In this document: positions 1-10,017 of the stretch, one piece after another | Numbering within the stretch: position 1 is the first letter of the stretch | Layout of the letters: each line of letters opens with the position of its first letter | NCBI GenBank assembly: GCA_003049485.1 | Contig: PYST01000014.1 | Span: 177,059-241,058, forward strand | Length of the DNA stretch: 64,000 nt | Source of the DNA: Ophioceras dolichostomum | Taxonomy: Eukaryota > Ascomycota > Sordariomycetes > Magnaporthales > Ophioceraceae | Direction: 5' to 3' | Translations under genes and position numbers: made by a program | Notes under the pieces: model-generated | Told to the model about the DNA's origin: nothing | Database searches by the model: none | The model's input: only the letters and a program-made list of their open reading frames with translations

Positions 1-2388
1 GGGCTCAGACGTGTCGATACCGGACTTCCTCCGGCCTGGCGCGTCGTACATCCCGCCGACGAGCGGCTTCTTCTTCGGGCAGGTGGTGCAATCGCCGTCG
101 CTTCTCAACTTCCTCCCCAAGTGGGAGTCGGGCGACAGGCTGATGCAGCGCTACTTCGAGGCCGTGCATCCGATCGCGCGCTGCGTGCACCGCCCGTCGT
201 TCGAGATCCAGTACGCGTCGTTCTGGAACGACGTCCGGCAGGGCTTCGAGCCGCGCGCGTCGGTGCAGGCGGTCGTCTTCGCGGCGTGGTTCAGCGCGGC
301 CGTGTCGATGGACGAGGCGTTGGTCGCGCGCGAGTTCGGCCTGACCAAGGCGAGCCTGATGGAGAACATGAAGATCGGCACCGAGGCGGCGCTGAGCAAG
401 GCCAACTTCCTGCGCACGACGCGCGTGGAGACGATGCAGGCCTTCGTCATGTACATGATCCCGCTATGCCGCGCCGAGGTGTCGCGCGCCCACTCGGTCC
501 TGGTCGGCGCCGCCGTGCGCATGGCCGAGTGCATGGGCCTGCACCGTGACGGCGAGGCGTACGGGCTCACGCCGCTGGAGACGCACATGCGGCGGCTCAT
601 CTGGCACCAGCTCTGCTTCCTGGATGTGCGCACCTGCGAGGCCCAGGGCCCGAAGCCGGCCATCCGGCGCGAGGACTACGACACGAAGCTGCCGCTCAAC
701 TGCGAGGAGGACGAGCTGACGCACGCCGACGTGCCCCCGGAGCCGGCCGAGCGCTGGACCTCGACGCTGCTACCGCTCATGCGGTTCGAGATCAACGAGA
801 TGATGCGCATCATCTGGATGGACAGACGCAAGCTGGAGAACCGTAAGACGACGCTCACGGCCGTCCTGACCAAGATCGAGAACTTCCGCAAGCGCATGCT
901 GGAGAAGTACGACCGCTTCCTGGACGACAGCGTGCCCATCCAGCGCTACGCCAAGCTGGTCATGCACCTGCTCATGTACCGTCTGCACGCCATGGTCCTG
1001 CACCCGTACCACTCCAACACGGCGAACCCCATGCCGCAGCGCCTCAACTCGGTCCTCATCTACAGCGGCATCATGATCATCGAGCTCTCCATGCAGCTCG
1101 AGACCCAGCCGATCTTCGCCAGCTGGAGCTGGTACCTGGGCGCCTACCAGCAGTTCCAGATCGCGCTGCTGCTCGCCACCGAGATCTACTACCGGCCCCA
1201 GAACAAGGAGGTCGACCGCATCTGGAACTGCCTCGACTACGTATTCGGCCTGGACCGCAACACGCCGCGTGAGGAGAAGAGCGCGCGGATCCTGCACGAG
1301 ATCATGGGCAAGACGGCCGTGTACATGGGCATGCGCAAGATGCGCGCCCCGACCGGCATCGCGAAGGCCGTGCCGGACAAGCAGGCCGTCAAGACCGAGG
1401 GGGCTGGGGCGGCGGCGGCGATGGCTGGCGGAGGAAGTGGTGGTGACATGCCGCCGCCGCCCCCACCGCCTCGCGGAGGAGGAGAACAACAACAACAACC
1501 ACAACAGCTCTCCCCCGGCGCAAGCGGTGCCGCAGCCGGCGGCTACCAGCCCCGACCACAACCGCAGATGCCGTCTCCGACCAGCCTGAAGGCCGAGCCC
1601 GGCCCGCAACAAGGCATGATGCACCACCACCACCACCACCACCACCACCACCCGGCGGCGGCGGCGGCAGCAGCAGCAGCGATGTCGACTGGCCCTCCGC
1701 CCCCGCCTTCGAGCATGGCTGGTATGCAGCATCCGCATCCTCAGATGCAAGGCCCGCCGCCTCAAGGCCCACCGCCACAGATGACCAACTTCGTGTTCGG
1801 CGGCGTGTCGAACGGAGAGGTCCTCTGGGGCCTGCCGCCGCAGAACCCGAACAGCCCCGACGCGGGAAGCAGCGACGGCGGGAGCGTCGCGGGGGGGCAT
1901 TCGCAGCGGCATGGGAGCGTCGCGGGGATGCATGGGGGTGGGGGTCCGATGGATCCTGTTGATTGGGTATGTTCTTCTTCTATCTCTTATTCCCTTCATA
2001 TTTCTATTCGCTTTAAAAGGAAAAAAAAAAAGGAGAAAAAATTTCATCCCCACGTTTCTTCTCCTTCGACCGCGCAACTACCTACCACCCACCCTGTGCT
2101 TTCCGTCGTCCCGTCCCTCCCCCTATCCCGTCCGAGCTACTTTTTTGAGTTCGTCCGGAGCCCTGTGGGCGGAACGGGCCGTTCTTGCTTGGGGATGGGG
2201 GGTACGGTGCATACATGCCTGCGTGAGAGTTTAAATAGAAACCCGAACCCCCAGCTGACTAGAGTTTCCCACAACAGTCTGTGTATGATAATGACGCCAT
2301 CAACGCCATTTTCCCACCCAACCCGCAGACGGGCGAGTTCAACATGACTAGCTTCGTCAACCCGAACATCGGCACCAAGTGGAACTAA
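1..2388 (+). CDS. Fungal-specific transcription factor, 3' part (5' truncated by window edge)
   Basis: The reading frame is already open at the left edge, so the N-terminus, where a Zn2Cys6 DNA-binding domain would be expected, lies outside the window. What is visible is the middle-homology (fungal_trans) region: the segment containing RYFEAVHPIARCVHRPSF, then the VRMAECMGLHRDG and MRRLIWHQLCFLD motifs typical of this family. The C-terminal third is low complexity: runs of Pro, Gln and Ala and ten consecutive His codons near base 1622, which look like a disordered activation region. I place an intron at 1967-2277 (donor GTATGT, branch CTGAC, acceptor CAACAG, phase 0). The last exon, 2278-2388, encodes 36 residues ending in GTKWN. 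The reading frame that ignores this intron stops at 2347 and is less likely. The protein is presumably nuclear. Targets cannot be inferred. Confidence 0.85.
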
Positions 2389-3120
2389 CAGACAGTAATG
2401 TCGCAATGACTTGAGGGTGTGGTTCATCCAGATGTCATGTCACGCACGGAAACCGAGATTTCTTGGTCACTTTTTTTTTTCTTTACTCTTCTCTATTTGA
2501 CATATCATGTCAAGGTCTCCCCTTCTCTTCTCTTTTTTCGTGTTCCTCGTATCTGTGCCCCCTTTTCTCATGTCTGATTTTTGTGACGAGTCATCTGGAG
2601 TTTATGTCTGCTTTTTGTTTCTTTTTTTTTTTCCGCCGGCTCGACAGGATGAAAGGAAGGGAAGAATACAGGACCAAAAAAGTTGGCGAATTGTCTACGC
2701 GAGGGAGTGATGGATGAAAAAAAAATACCGGTACCTAAATTATACCCCTGGGAAAGGGAAAATCGCCAAAGCAATTCGGCGTACTCTGGGACTATCTTAC
2801 TTACCTCTACCGTAACTGACCGAACTTAGCTACGACTGATGATGATATATGGAATTGTTTGTCAATCTATCTGTCTGTACCTGCCTGTCCGTTTTCCTGT
2901 CTTGTCTTTAGGATCTTTGTTTCCGGGCTCAGCGAGACCGCGGGGCGAAGAATCATAGAGATATGTGATGGATGGTATGGGATCGGACGGGGTGAGATCA
3001 GATGAGATGAGATAACGGGAACCATTTGGGTTTGCTTGCTCTTCCTAATAGACACTTTTCTGCATTGATCGAACAATAGTTAGTCATAATAGAATTGGAA
3101 TTCGATTGAGCGTCTCTCAA
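2389..3120. other. Intergenic region
   Basis: This is the 3' flank of the transcription-factor gene. It is T-rich just after the stop, with several pyrimidine runs, and otherwise shows nothing recognisable. Small open frames here lack coding character. Confidence 0.5.
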
Positions 3121-3231
3121 AGTGCTATGTCAAAGGAAAAACAAATCATTGAATCACGAGTTGAGAAGGGTTTTTTGGTCATTCGTCATCAGCCATAACA
3201 AAACGTGGGAAGTGTTTGCAAACAAACAAAT
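3121..3231 (+). repeat. Dispersed direct repeat, copy 1 (~108 bp)
   Basis: This segment runs from AGTGCTA to AAACAAACAA and matches 9324-9431 in the same orientation, with only a few substitutions and small indels. It contains the perfect 10-bp palindrome GTTTGCAAAC near its right end. Sequence similarity stops abruptly at both ends of the two copies. I see no terminal inverted repeats, so it may be a fragment of a longer mobile element or a repeat-associated untranslated region. The family is unknown. Confidence 0.8.
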
Positions 3232-3327
3232 TCTTCCGGCTGCTCGTCTGCTCCCCTCCAGCGGCCGTAGCAAGAATTTTGTCGGCAATTTGTCAAGATT
3301 GATTTCTGTCTTCTGCCATCGATTCCG

Positions 3328-3640
3328 ACGATTTTGACCTCGACCGCCTCAAACCCCTCCTCAAGGCCGCCGTCATCAATAATCCTGACACGTTCGTCTG
3401 GGACGAAGTATACAATGCTGTTACCGAATCTACTCCACCTCCCCGGCCGACCGCCGCCTTCTAACAAACCCCTCCTCGAAGCATCTCAGCATCATTTGAC
3501 GGCACACCAGTTGTCCGTTCCAACGTCTTCGTTCCAAGGCAAAGAGCAAGATCCTGGACCATGCATTCTTGTACGAGTTGGGAGGTCGCATCTTCTGAGG
3601 CGTGGACGGCTTTGGGTAGTCGTACTCCCCATGTGAAGGG
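3328..3640 (+). pseudogene. FunK1-type fungal protein kinase fragment (relic)
   Basis: Translation around 3328-3460 gives DDFDLDRLKPLLKAAV, then VWDEVYNAVTESTPPPRP, a combination I recognise from the N-terminal part of the FunK1-like fungal kinase family. It is interrupted by TAA where the family usually has Gln in 'QQTP'. In another frame, near 3545-3600, SKILDHAFLYELGGRIF is followed by an in-frame TGA and then GVDGF, again resembling the same family. The kinase catalytic core is absent. Both stops can be explained by C-to-T changes (CAA to TAA, CGA to TGA). The fragment is therefore a decayed remnant, too short to be functional. Family assignment is from memory of motifs. Confidence 0.55.
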
Positions 3641-3733
3641 AGCTGTTGAGCAAGTCGCACGTCAAATACGTCGCCATGACTGCGAAGCAGAAAACGTGGG
3701 ATTTGTCGAAGATCTGGCTGATCTGGGGGAGGA

Positions 3734-4100
3734 TCAAAAATGCCGTCTCCTTCTTCGTCTGTTGAGTTGGCTGGTTGGGGGCCAGCCGAACCACGCAGAC
3801 AAAGGCTCGATCGCCTCGACCAATATGCTTATACATTGCTCTGGCTGTGATGCGCAAGATTTTGATAGGGCGGCGACAGCTGCCATGAAGCCATGACCCC
3901 TGAGAAATGTCGAGGAGAGCATCAAGCTCTTTGAGCAGGGGCATGCCAATGAGCACTGGTGGTTCATCTCGAGGCATGTCGATCGCAAGAAAAGGTCGAG
4001 TGAAGCGAGAAGTGAAGTCCGACTCGTCCTTGAGAGGGATCGTGAGGCAATGGACTCCATGGTGTAGGCTTCCACATCCATCTGCCACTAGGAGTTCGGG
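3734..4100 (-). mobile_element. Possible retroelement aspartic-protease fragment (relic)
   Basis: On the minus strand an open stretch reads LLVADGCGSLHHGVHCLTIP, then FLAIDMPRDEPPVLIGMPLL and ELDALLDISQGSW. The spacing of the D-x-P...VLIGMPLL...LLD elements resembles the C-terminal half of retropepsin-like domains in fungal LTR-retrotransposon polyproteins. The catalytic DTGA/DSGA part was not found, and no reverse transcriptase or LTR is visible nearby. It lies between the kinase relic and the HET gene, which fits a local graveyard of repeats. This could also be a chance open frame or part of an unknown protein. Confidence 0.35.
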
Positions 4101-4615
4101 ATGACGAGAATGATAATGACGAGGATGACGGCAAGGGACCAGCCCTAGCTGGTTGCAAAAAGAAATAGAGACAGTACTGTACTTAGCAACTGTGTTTAGA
4201 ATGATCGGATTGCGAGACCGTTTATCTTGAGGAAGAAGAGATTTCGCCCCAGATGGTGAAAGATTTGGCTGTTTTCACCTGCGATTCAGGAGGAAGAGTC
4301 GAGTCGGGCGAGCTCGACCTCCCGTCTAGTTCTTCCGTTGTTTGGCCGGGCGTTCTTCTGACTCCTCCATCTCGTCTTTCCCTCTCTGTTTGCGCTTGTC
4401 TCTTTAGTGGTAGGGAGGTAGACCTTCTCAATTGCGACGGCCGTAACAGGAATAGGGGCAGCTCAGCCGCAAGCCAACATATTCAGCCGCAGATTTTGCG
4501 GCTTTTGTACCCTCGCTCGCGATTTCTACTTTGTTTCTCGCCGAATTTCACCGAATTCCATCACCCAAAAGGCTTGCCGACGATACTCTCATATGCTCAC
4601 GACAACCGAGTAACG

Positions 4616-7600
4616 ATGGGGATCGAGCAGAGCACAATCACTGCCCCGCTGAGTGCGAATAACGCGACACGCACTGCGGAAGTGACCGAAGAGGCTCTAC
4701 ATCAAGCGTACGCTGACGCCAAGGAGAAATATGGGGCTCTGTCGGATGACAGCATGGCTGCCGCCTTTGCCCTAGACGACTTCTACGTGAACAGCGAGGA
4801 ACTTGGTAGCTGCAAGAGACGCGTGGTGCTACTCACGGAGCTGCTGAAGGTAGTCGAGACTGTCGGCGGCTCGCACCATCCAACGGCTGTGGATATCGTC
4901 AGGGCTCAGGCCTCAATTGCTTTCACATCAGAGCAGTTCAACGAGTGTGAGCGGCTTGACCGCCGAAGCGTGGAGGGTTACGGAAAGCACGATCCAGATG
5001 GGGTTTCTTTGCGCAATGCCCTCGTCAGGCTCGCGGAGGTTCTTGCCGTCAACGGCAAGCTGGACGAGGCTGCGGAGGTGCTCCATCGAGCGGCGGCGCG
5101 GGGAATCGACGAAGAATGTGCCGACCGGCTGTACCAGATCTATCAATCGCGGCTGCATCTCCAGGACTTTTCCCACACTGCACCAGGGGCTCGAGAGACA
5201 CGCAGCTACAAGATCCATCAAGACACGGTCAGCATTGCGTCGCTCCTGATCCATGCTCCGATTGAATTATCAGCCGGTCTACTTCGCCTTCTTGGGACCC
5301 TCCGTTTCGCGGCGTTCGACAAAGTCAGCGCCGCAACCGCGTTTCGCTGGTCTTGGATGGTCTCTGACTCACCGCTTCTGTGCACAGGCTGTCAATGCGA
5401 GATTGCAGCACTCCCTTGGTTTCCCTGCACCCTGTGCGCAAACAAGGTTGACCTCTGTCTCAATTGTCACCAGGAGCTCTTGAGAGGCGATCTACGTCTG
5501 GACTGCAAGAGCCATGACCTGTGGTTGCTCGAGATCCCCGCGGCCCCGACGGATGATCCGGACCTGTACGTGCGCTGGCTTCGCGATGTTGCCAAGTCGG
5601 CCGAAGAAGACGCCCGAAAGTGCGCCGACAGAATCAACGACATCTATCGAGACCGATCTCAGATTAACGAGTCGGTTAATTTCGCAACTATTGCCGTCCA
5701 ACCGACCGAGGAGAAGCAAGCCGTGCCGGATTTGCCGCTGGACGAGGACTTGATCCGCGTTCAGCGCTGTAGGCAGTTTCAGATTCGGGCCCAAATCCCG
5801 TTGCGAATAAGAAATGCTTTTGAAATTCAAGGTACGTTGGTCGTCGTCTCTGAAGAAGAGACTCGAGGACAGCAAGTCGTGGTGGTGAGCGGGCTGACTA
5901 AAGCTGCTCCAGGCAATCTTCCGTCTGAGCTGCCAGACTGGGAGGTCTCCTATAGCGAAAATGACAGCGATGCTTTCAAGGCTGCGTGCAGCATGATAGA
6001 GGCATACGTGAGACTGGCGGAGCAGCCCATCACGAGCCCTGTCCCGAACCGACCGAACCAAGCCGGTTCTGGCTCTGACTCCTTGACCCAACGCCCCCAT
6101 TCCGTCCGTGGTGCGCTGTATGCCCGCATTCCCTTGCAAAACACCCCATCGTGCACCCGAGTCTTGGAACTTCTCCAGGGAGACAGCAATACGGCCATCG
6201 AATGCCGTCTGAGGACCGTGGACATCCGTAGCGAGACGGGCTCCTACGAGGCATTGTCCTACGTATGGGGCAAAGCTCCTCCTGGCGACGCTGATGTTGT
6301 CAAGATCGGTGGCCAGTGTCTGAACATTACACCAAATCTCCGTGACGCACTCTTGGCCCTTCGGTACAAAGATCGGCCCCGAAGCCTATGGGTGGATGCG
6401 CTTTGCATCAATCAGGAAGACGACGACGAGAAGGCCCATCAAATAGCTCTGATGGGTGAGATTTACAAGGCGGCCAAGGTCGTCGTGGTCTTCCTCGGTG
6501 CTGACGGTACACCTTTTACAAGCCTCTTCAATTTCTTCGGCCGCGAGCCGCGCACGCACGACGAATCGTTCGACAGGACTGTTCAGCGGCTCGGCGTCAC
6601 CATACCAGAGCTTGTGGAGGCACTGACGCAATTCTGCTCCTTTGAGTGGTGGACGCGCACTTGGATCATGCAGGAATATGCTCTGGCTTCCACGCCGCCG
6701 CAGATACGTGTGGGACAAATTTTCGTCTCCACCGAGACCATGCACGACGACACCCTCAAGCTGGTCAACGAGGCTGGGCGGCCCCACGGGATCTACAGCG
6801 AGCGGATCCACGACTTACACAAGCTAGCAAACTTGACATCACAGGCCCTCGCCGTTCTAAGATCACGCCGTTTCGGCTCCGGGCGCGTTCAGCTCAACTT
6901 CTTTCAAGTATTCCTCAGCACCCAGCAGCTGTCGAGATGCACTGATGCCCGAGACATCGTTTTCGGCCGGTGGGTGTTCCTGGAGCCGACTCTGCGTCGC
7001 CTTTTCCGACCGAGTCATCCCCTGATCACCCTCGACAAGATGTTCGAGAAGCTTGCCATCTGGCTGCTCGTTTTCGAACGGTGGGACGCAATGTTCTGGG
7101 TGTGCCCCGTCAGGATGAGCAAGCAGCTGCCGTCCTGGGTGCCGGACTTCACGGTCCCAAGGCAGCAGCTGGTACTCGGTGATATCCCTTTCCCAAAGGC
7201 ATCAGAATCTTCGGCAAACACAGCTATCATCCTCAGGGGCGCCTTGGCACTCCGCGGGCACTTTCTCGACGTTGTCGACGCGGTTTTCGAACTTGACGAT
7301 CCATCCTGGTTGCATCAAGCTTGCAATCTCTGGCACTTGGACAACTATTTTGCTCGGCAGGAGGTGGAGAGTGGGTTGTATGGCAGGCCTCCATCGTTTT
7401 CGAAGGAGCTCCTGCAGCTTTTCCGGGCCCATACAAGCACTAGTATTCGTGAATGGTGCACGACATTCGAAACAGGGGAGTTTAGCATGGCTTCTACCCT
7501 CCAGCCCAGTGTCGATTTCATGGCGTCGGTTGCGGAGGCCGTCCAATCCTTAAATGGGCTCCTCCGCCTGAGGATCGGTGAGCCAGAGGTCGACGGGGCT

Positions 7601-8464
7601 ATCTCCTTCCCCGGCCTGATGGCCGATTTGCGCATCCGTATGATGCTGGCGAAAAACATCACCAAGCTCTATCAAGAAATTGGAAACATATCTAGCGAAG
7701 ACCTCCACGGTGCAGCCCTGTTCGACTACGAGAACCTCATCGCGCGGATTCGGCATCTCAGCAAGCCACCACTCGCGCTATGGGAGAAGGACGAGTGCGC
7801 CCCCGTGCAGTCCGTGATCGACCGCCTCGCACTCCCTTCCGTGCCTGAGTCGGTACCAGAGGGCTGCAAACCCACGGCACCCGTTCTCGGCTTGCCGTCG
7901 CCATCATACGCGGATCTGCAGAGACTCATCACCGCAGCAACGACCGAGGCCGAGGTCCGTCTGCGGGTGACCCTCGTCGCGCGCTTGGCGTGGAGCATCA
8001 GATCTACGGAGGGCCTCGTCCGACATCCCCCGAGCGCGCCCGTGGAAACCTGCCACCCGCAGCACCAACGCGAGGAGGATACGGTGGGGTCCTCTGTGGA
8101 GCAGGGACGTCGGAATGATGGACTACTCAACCCCGATCTTCAATCTCAAGCTCGGGTGCTCTCGATGAGAATGAGTCGGTGGTATGCAGACTTGTTCCGG
8201 CATAGGACGTTCTTTGTGACGAAGCACCGCATCGTCGGCGTAGGTGTGACTGGGGTTACCGACATCCGCCCCGGGGACGAGCTGCTGATTCAGGAGATAC
8301 CGAGCTTGCCACTGATCGCCAGGCCGACAGGCAAAGCAAATACGTCTGGTGATGTGTACAGGACCATCGTCGGCCATGCCAACGTCCGCGGTTTGAAGAA
8401 TGGAGAGTTTCACGAGCTAGAGATGTATCAGCGGCCGCCTCCTCAGTGGTTTAAGTTCAAATGA
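4616..8464 (+). CDS. HET-domain protein with TPR-like N-terminus and Cys-rich motif
   Basis: Intronless gene for about 1,282 residues. The frame is open from 4253, but the first 121 codons look non-coding. I start at the ATG at 4616 (MGIEQST), which also gives an N-myristoylation-like Met-Gly-x-x-x-Ser start. Residues ~20-220 are helical and TPR-like. Residues ~256-285 hold paired cysteines (CTGCQC...CTLC...CLNC), like a small zinc-binding module. The HET domain spans ~543-693, with SYEALSYVWG, then RSLWVDALCINQED and the WWTRTWIMQEYALA motif. The C-terminal region ends with a FRHRTFF...GVGVTGVTDIRPGDEL segment common in HET proteins. HET proteins take part in allorecognition and regulated cell death in filamentous fungi; what this one recognises is unknown. 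Its neighbours are mobile-element relics, as is common for such genes. Confidence 0.85.
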   Translation: MGIEQSTITAPLSANNATRTAEVTEEALHQAYADAKEKYGALSDDSMAAAFALDDFYVNSEELGSCKRRVVLLTELLKVVETVGGSHHPTAVDIVRAQASIAFTSEQFNECERLDRRSVEGYGKHDPDGVSLRNALVRLAEVLAVNGKLDEAAEVLHRAAARGIDEECADRLYQIYQSRLHLQDFSHTAPGARETRSYKIHQDTVSIASLLIHAPIELSAGLLRLLGTLRFAAFDKVSAATAFRWSWMVSDSPLLCTGCQCEIAALPWFPCTLCANKVDLCLNCHQELLRGDLRLDCKSHDLWLLEIPAAPTDDPDLYVRWLRDVAKSAEEDARKCADRINDIYRDRSQINESVNFATIAVQPTEEKQAVPDLPLDEDLIRVQRCRQFQIRAQIPLRIRNAFEIQGTLVVVSEEETRGQQVVVVSGLTKAAPGNLPSELPDWEVSYSENDSDAFKAACSMIEAYVRLAEQPITSPVPNRPNQAGSGSDSLTQRPHSVRGALYARIPLQNTPSCTRVLELLQGDSNTAIECRLRTVDIRSETGSYEALSYVWGKAPPGDADVVKIGGQCLNITPNLRDALLALRYKDRPRSLWVDALCINQEDDDEKAHQIALMGEIYKAAKVVVVFLGADGTPFTSLFNFFGREPRTHDESFDRTVQRLGVTIPELVEALTQFCSFEWWTRTWIMQEYALASTPPQIRVGQIFVSTETMHDDTLKLVNEAGRPHGIYSERIHDLHKLANLTSQALAVLRSRRFGSGRVQLNFFQVFLSTQQLSRCTDARDIVFGRWVFLEPTLRRLFRPSHPLITLDKMFEKLAIWLLVFERWDAMFWVCPVRMSKQLPSWVPDFTVPRQQLVLGDIPFPKASESSANTAIILRGALALRGHFLDVVDAVFELDDPSWLHQACNLWHLDNYFARQEVESGLYGRPPSFSKELLQLFRAHTSTSIREWCTTFETGEFSMASTLQPSVDFMASVAEAVQSLNGLLRLRIGEPEVDGAISFPGLMADLRIRMMLAKNITKLYQEIGNISSEDLHGAALFDYENLIARIRHLSKPPLALWEKDECAPVQSVIDRLALPSVPESVPEGCKPTAPVLGLPSPSYADLQRLITAATTEAEVRLRVTLVARLAWSIRSTEGLVRHPPSAPVETCHPQHQREEDTVGSSVEQGRRNDGLLNPDLQSQARVLSMRMSRWYADLFRHRTFFVTKHRIVGVGVTGVTDIRPGDELLIQEIPSLPLIARPTGKANTSGDVYRTIVGHANVRGLKNGEFHELEMYQRPPPQWFKFK

Positions 8465-8884
8465 GCCCAATGGGAAAGGGGGTTAGGTTAGGTTAGGTTT
8501 ATTTAACGTCTGTATCGAGTGCTGTCTCACTCTGGCCTCCCTAGGAGCACAAGACTGCTAGCGACTACCAGATGATCTAGATACAGGGCCTAGCCCACCA
8601 CGTCACGGTAGCTAGCATAACAAGCTTATCAGCCGACCAGTGTCGGCTTCCAGCACGAATAAAACAAGCTGCATCCCGAGGCCCCTAACTGGTGGACCGG
8701 TCGGGAACGCTCCCGATAGCCACAAGAAGCTTTTCTAGAAAATATTCAGGCTATGGACAACCACGCCACAGTTTCACGGGCCAAGCTCGCTCCTCCCCGT
8801 GCATTCCATCTGTCACTTGATCAGCCTGCCCCGCACTGAGCACCGCATCTCCACGAAACGACGGTCGCTAAAGCCTCGTGGCTC
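8465..8884. other. Intergenic region with short TTAGG run
   Basis: This is the 3' flank of the HET gene. About 20 bp after the stop there is a short (GGTTA)3-type run near 8480-8500. Nothing else is recognisable. Confidence 0.5.
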
Positions 8885-8887
8885 AGC

Positions 8888-9236
8888 AGGAAGGAGGTCC
8901 CGAAGGCGGACGGATCAATGGTGGTATACCTAACGAAGGCGGCAGACGCGAGAAGGACCCTGGAAGAAGGATTTTTCCATGCTGGCGGGGAGTTAGGATA
9001 ACACCAGCGTATTTGAAAGAAGGCCCCGACCAGAGCAGTGCTACAACCGCCAAGAGGTCGGCCACAAGGCGTTTAAGTGCAAGAAGGCTCGGAGATATGC
9101 GCGGTGTGCCAAGGAGGGGCACCGTCATGATGAGGGTGGCGAGCGAGTGCTAAAATGCGTCCCGTGTGGGGGACCGCACGAGTCGTTTAGCAAGAGCTGC
9201 CCAAAGCTATCGGTGATACTGGGGCTGCCGGGTTGA
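8888..9236 (+). mobile_element. Tad-type LINE ORF1 relic (CCHC zinc-knuckle part), frameshifted
   Basis: The first segment encodes KEVPKADGSMVVYLTKAADA, then LEEGFFHAGGE, typical of the region before the zinc knuckles in Tad-clade non-LTR retrotransposon ORF1 proteins. After about 8,995 the frame breaks. A frame shifted by one base continues VFERRPRPEQCYN, then GHKAFKC, ARCAKEGH and CVPCGGPHESFSKSC, the CCHC knuckle array, ending at TGA 9234-9236. One knuckle cysteine is replaced (CYNRQ instead of CYNCQ). The extra base near GGATAACACC and the missing reverse-transcriptase ORF make this a dead fragment. ORF1 proteins of this class bind element RNA. Confidence 0.75.
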
Positions 9237-9323
9237 AGCGTCACAACCCGAGCATTGATTGGGCGATGGACACCATTTGTTTGAACTCCCGATTTTGTGA
9301 CGAAAGATCTGGTCTAGTTTCCA

Positions 9324-9431
9324 AGTGCTACTTCAAAAACAAATCCTTGTATCACGAGTTGTATGAGAAGGGTTTTTGGGTCATTCGTCATCAGCCATAA
9401 TAAAACGTGGGAAGTGTTTGCAAACAAACAA
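9324..9431 (+). repeat. Dispersed direct repeat, copy 2 (~108 bp)
   Basis: Second copy of the repeat at 3121-3231, in the same orientation. It begins AGTGCTA and ends CAAACAAACAA. It starts about 90 bp after the LINE relic, and the two copies bracket the HET gene and all three relics. Confidence 0.8.
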
Positions 9432-10017
9432 GCAATCAAAAAGAGAAGAAAAGCAGTCAGCAGTTGCCGTATTCCTCTCTTCCTCCTTTCGTTTCTTTTT
9501 TCTTCTCCGAGGCGGTCAAAACAACATTCATTAAAAATAAGAACTGAGATGAGAGATGATGGTAAGAACTGTTTGTTGAAACACTGCACACGCAACAGCA
9601 AAGCGAGGCGGAGGGAAAAAAAACTCAGAAAAACCTAAATCAGCGAGATAATGAAATATGCACCGAATATCAAGACATAACAACAGAACGAAAAACTAGC
9701 CTAGATAGCAAGACAGACAGATAAAAAGATGAAATCATCATGAGAATAAGAAAAGAAAACAAGGAAATCCCATGCCTCGATATCATCCAACCACCATTAA
9801 GTCCCTTCCTCCGTTCATCTTGCCAAATTCCCAAGCCAAGTCAGATCATTATCCATCTTCCCAATCCTATTGCTTTTTTTTGTTTTGCTTGTTTTCTTCC
9901 TCCAGTTGCCCTTTCCCATATATTCGCGATGCCCAATTTTCAATAGAGCTTTCGCATGTTTTTCTCTCTCTCGCTGATCTCTCTCTCTCTCTCTCTTCCG
10001 GCAGGACTCTCTCTTCT
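9432..10017. other. Intergenic region, 3' flank of leashin
   Basis: An A/T-rich and pyrimidine-rich stretch with a CT microsatellite near 9963-9995, just downstream of the leashin stop on the minus strand. It probably holds the leashin 3' UTR. No gene is seen. Confidence 0.5.

Noticed and set aside
770..2077. 435-residue minus-strand frame opposite the transcription factor
   Set aside because: Arg/Val/His-rich antisense shadow of GC-rich codons, with no family features.
4253..4615. N-terminal extension of the HET protein
   Set aside because: No family similarity and leader-like composition. The ATG at 4616 is the first before recognisable protein.
8480..8500. Internal telomere repeat (TTAGG run)
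   Set aside because: Only three to four 5-bp units, not the TTAGGG of most filamentous fungi, so probably chance.
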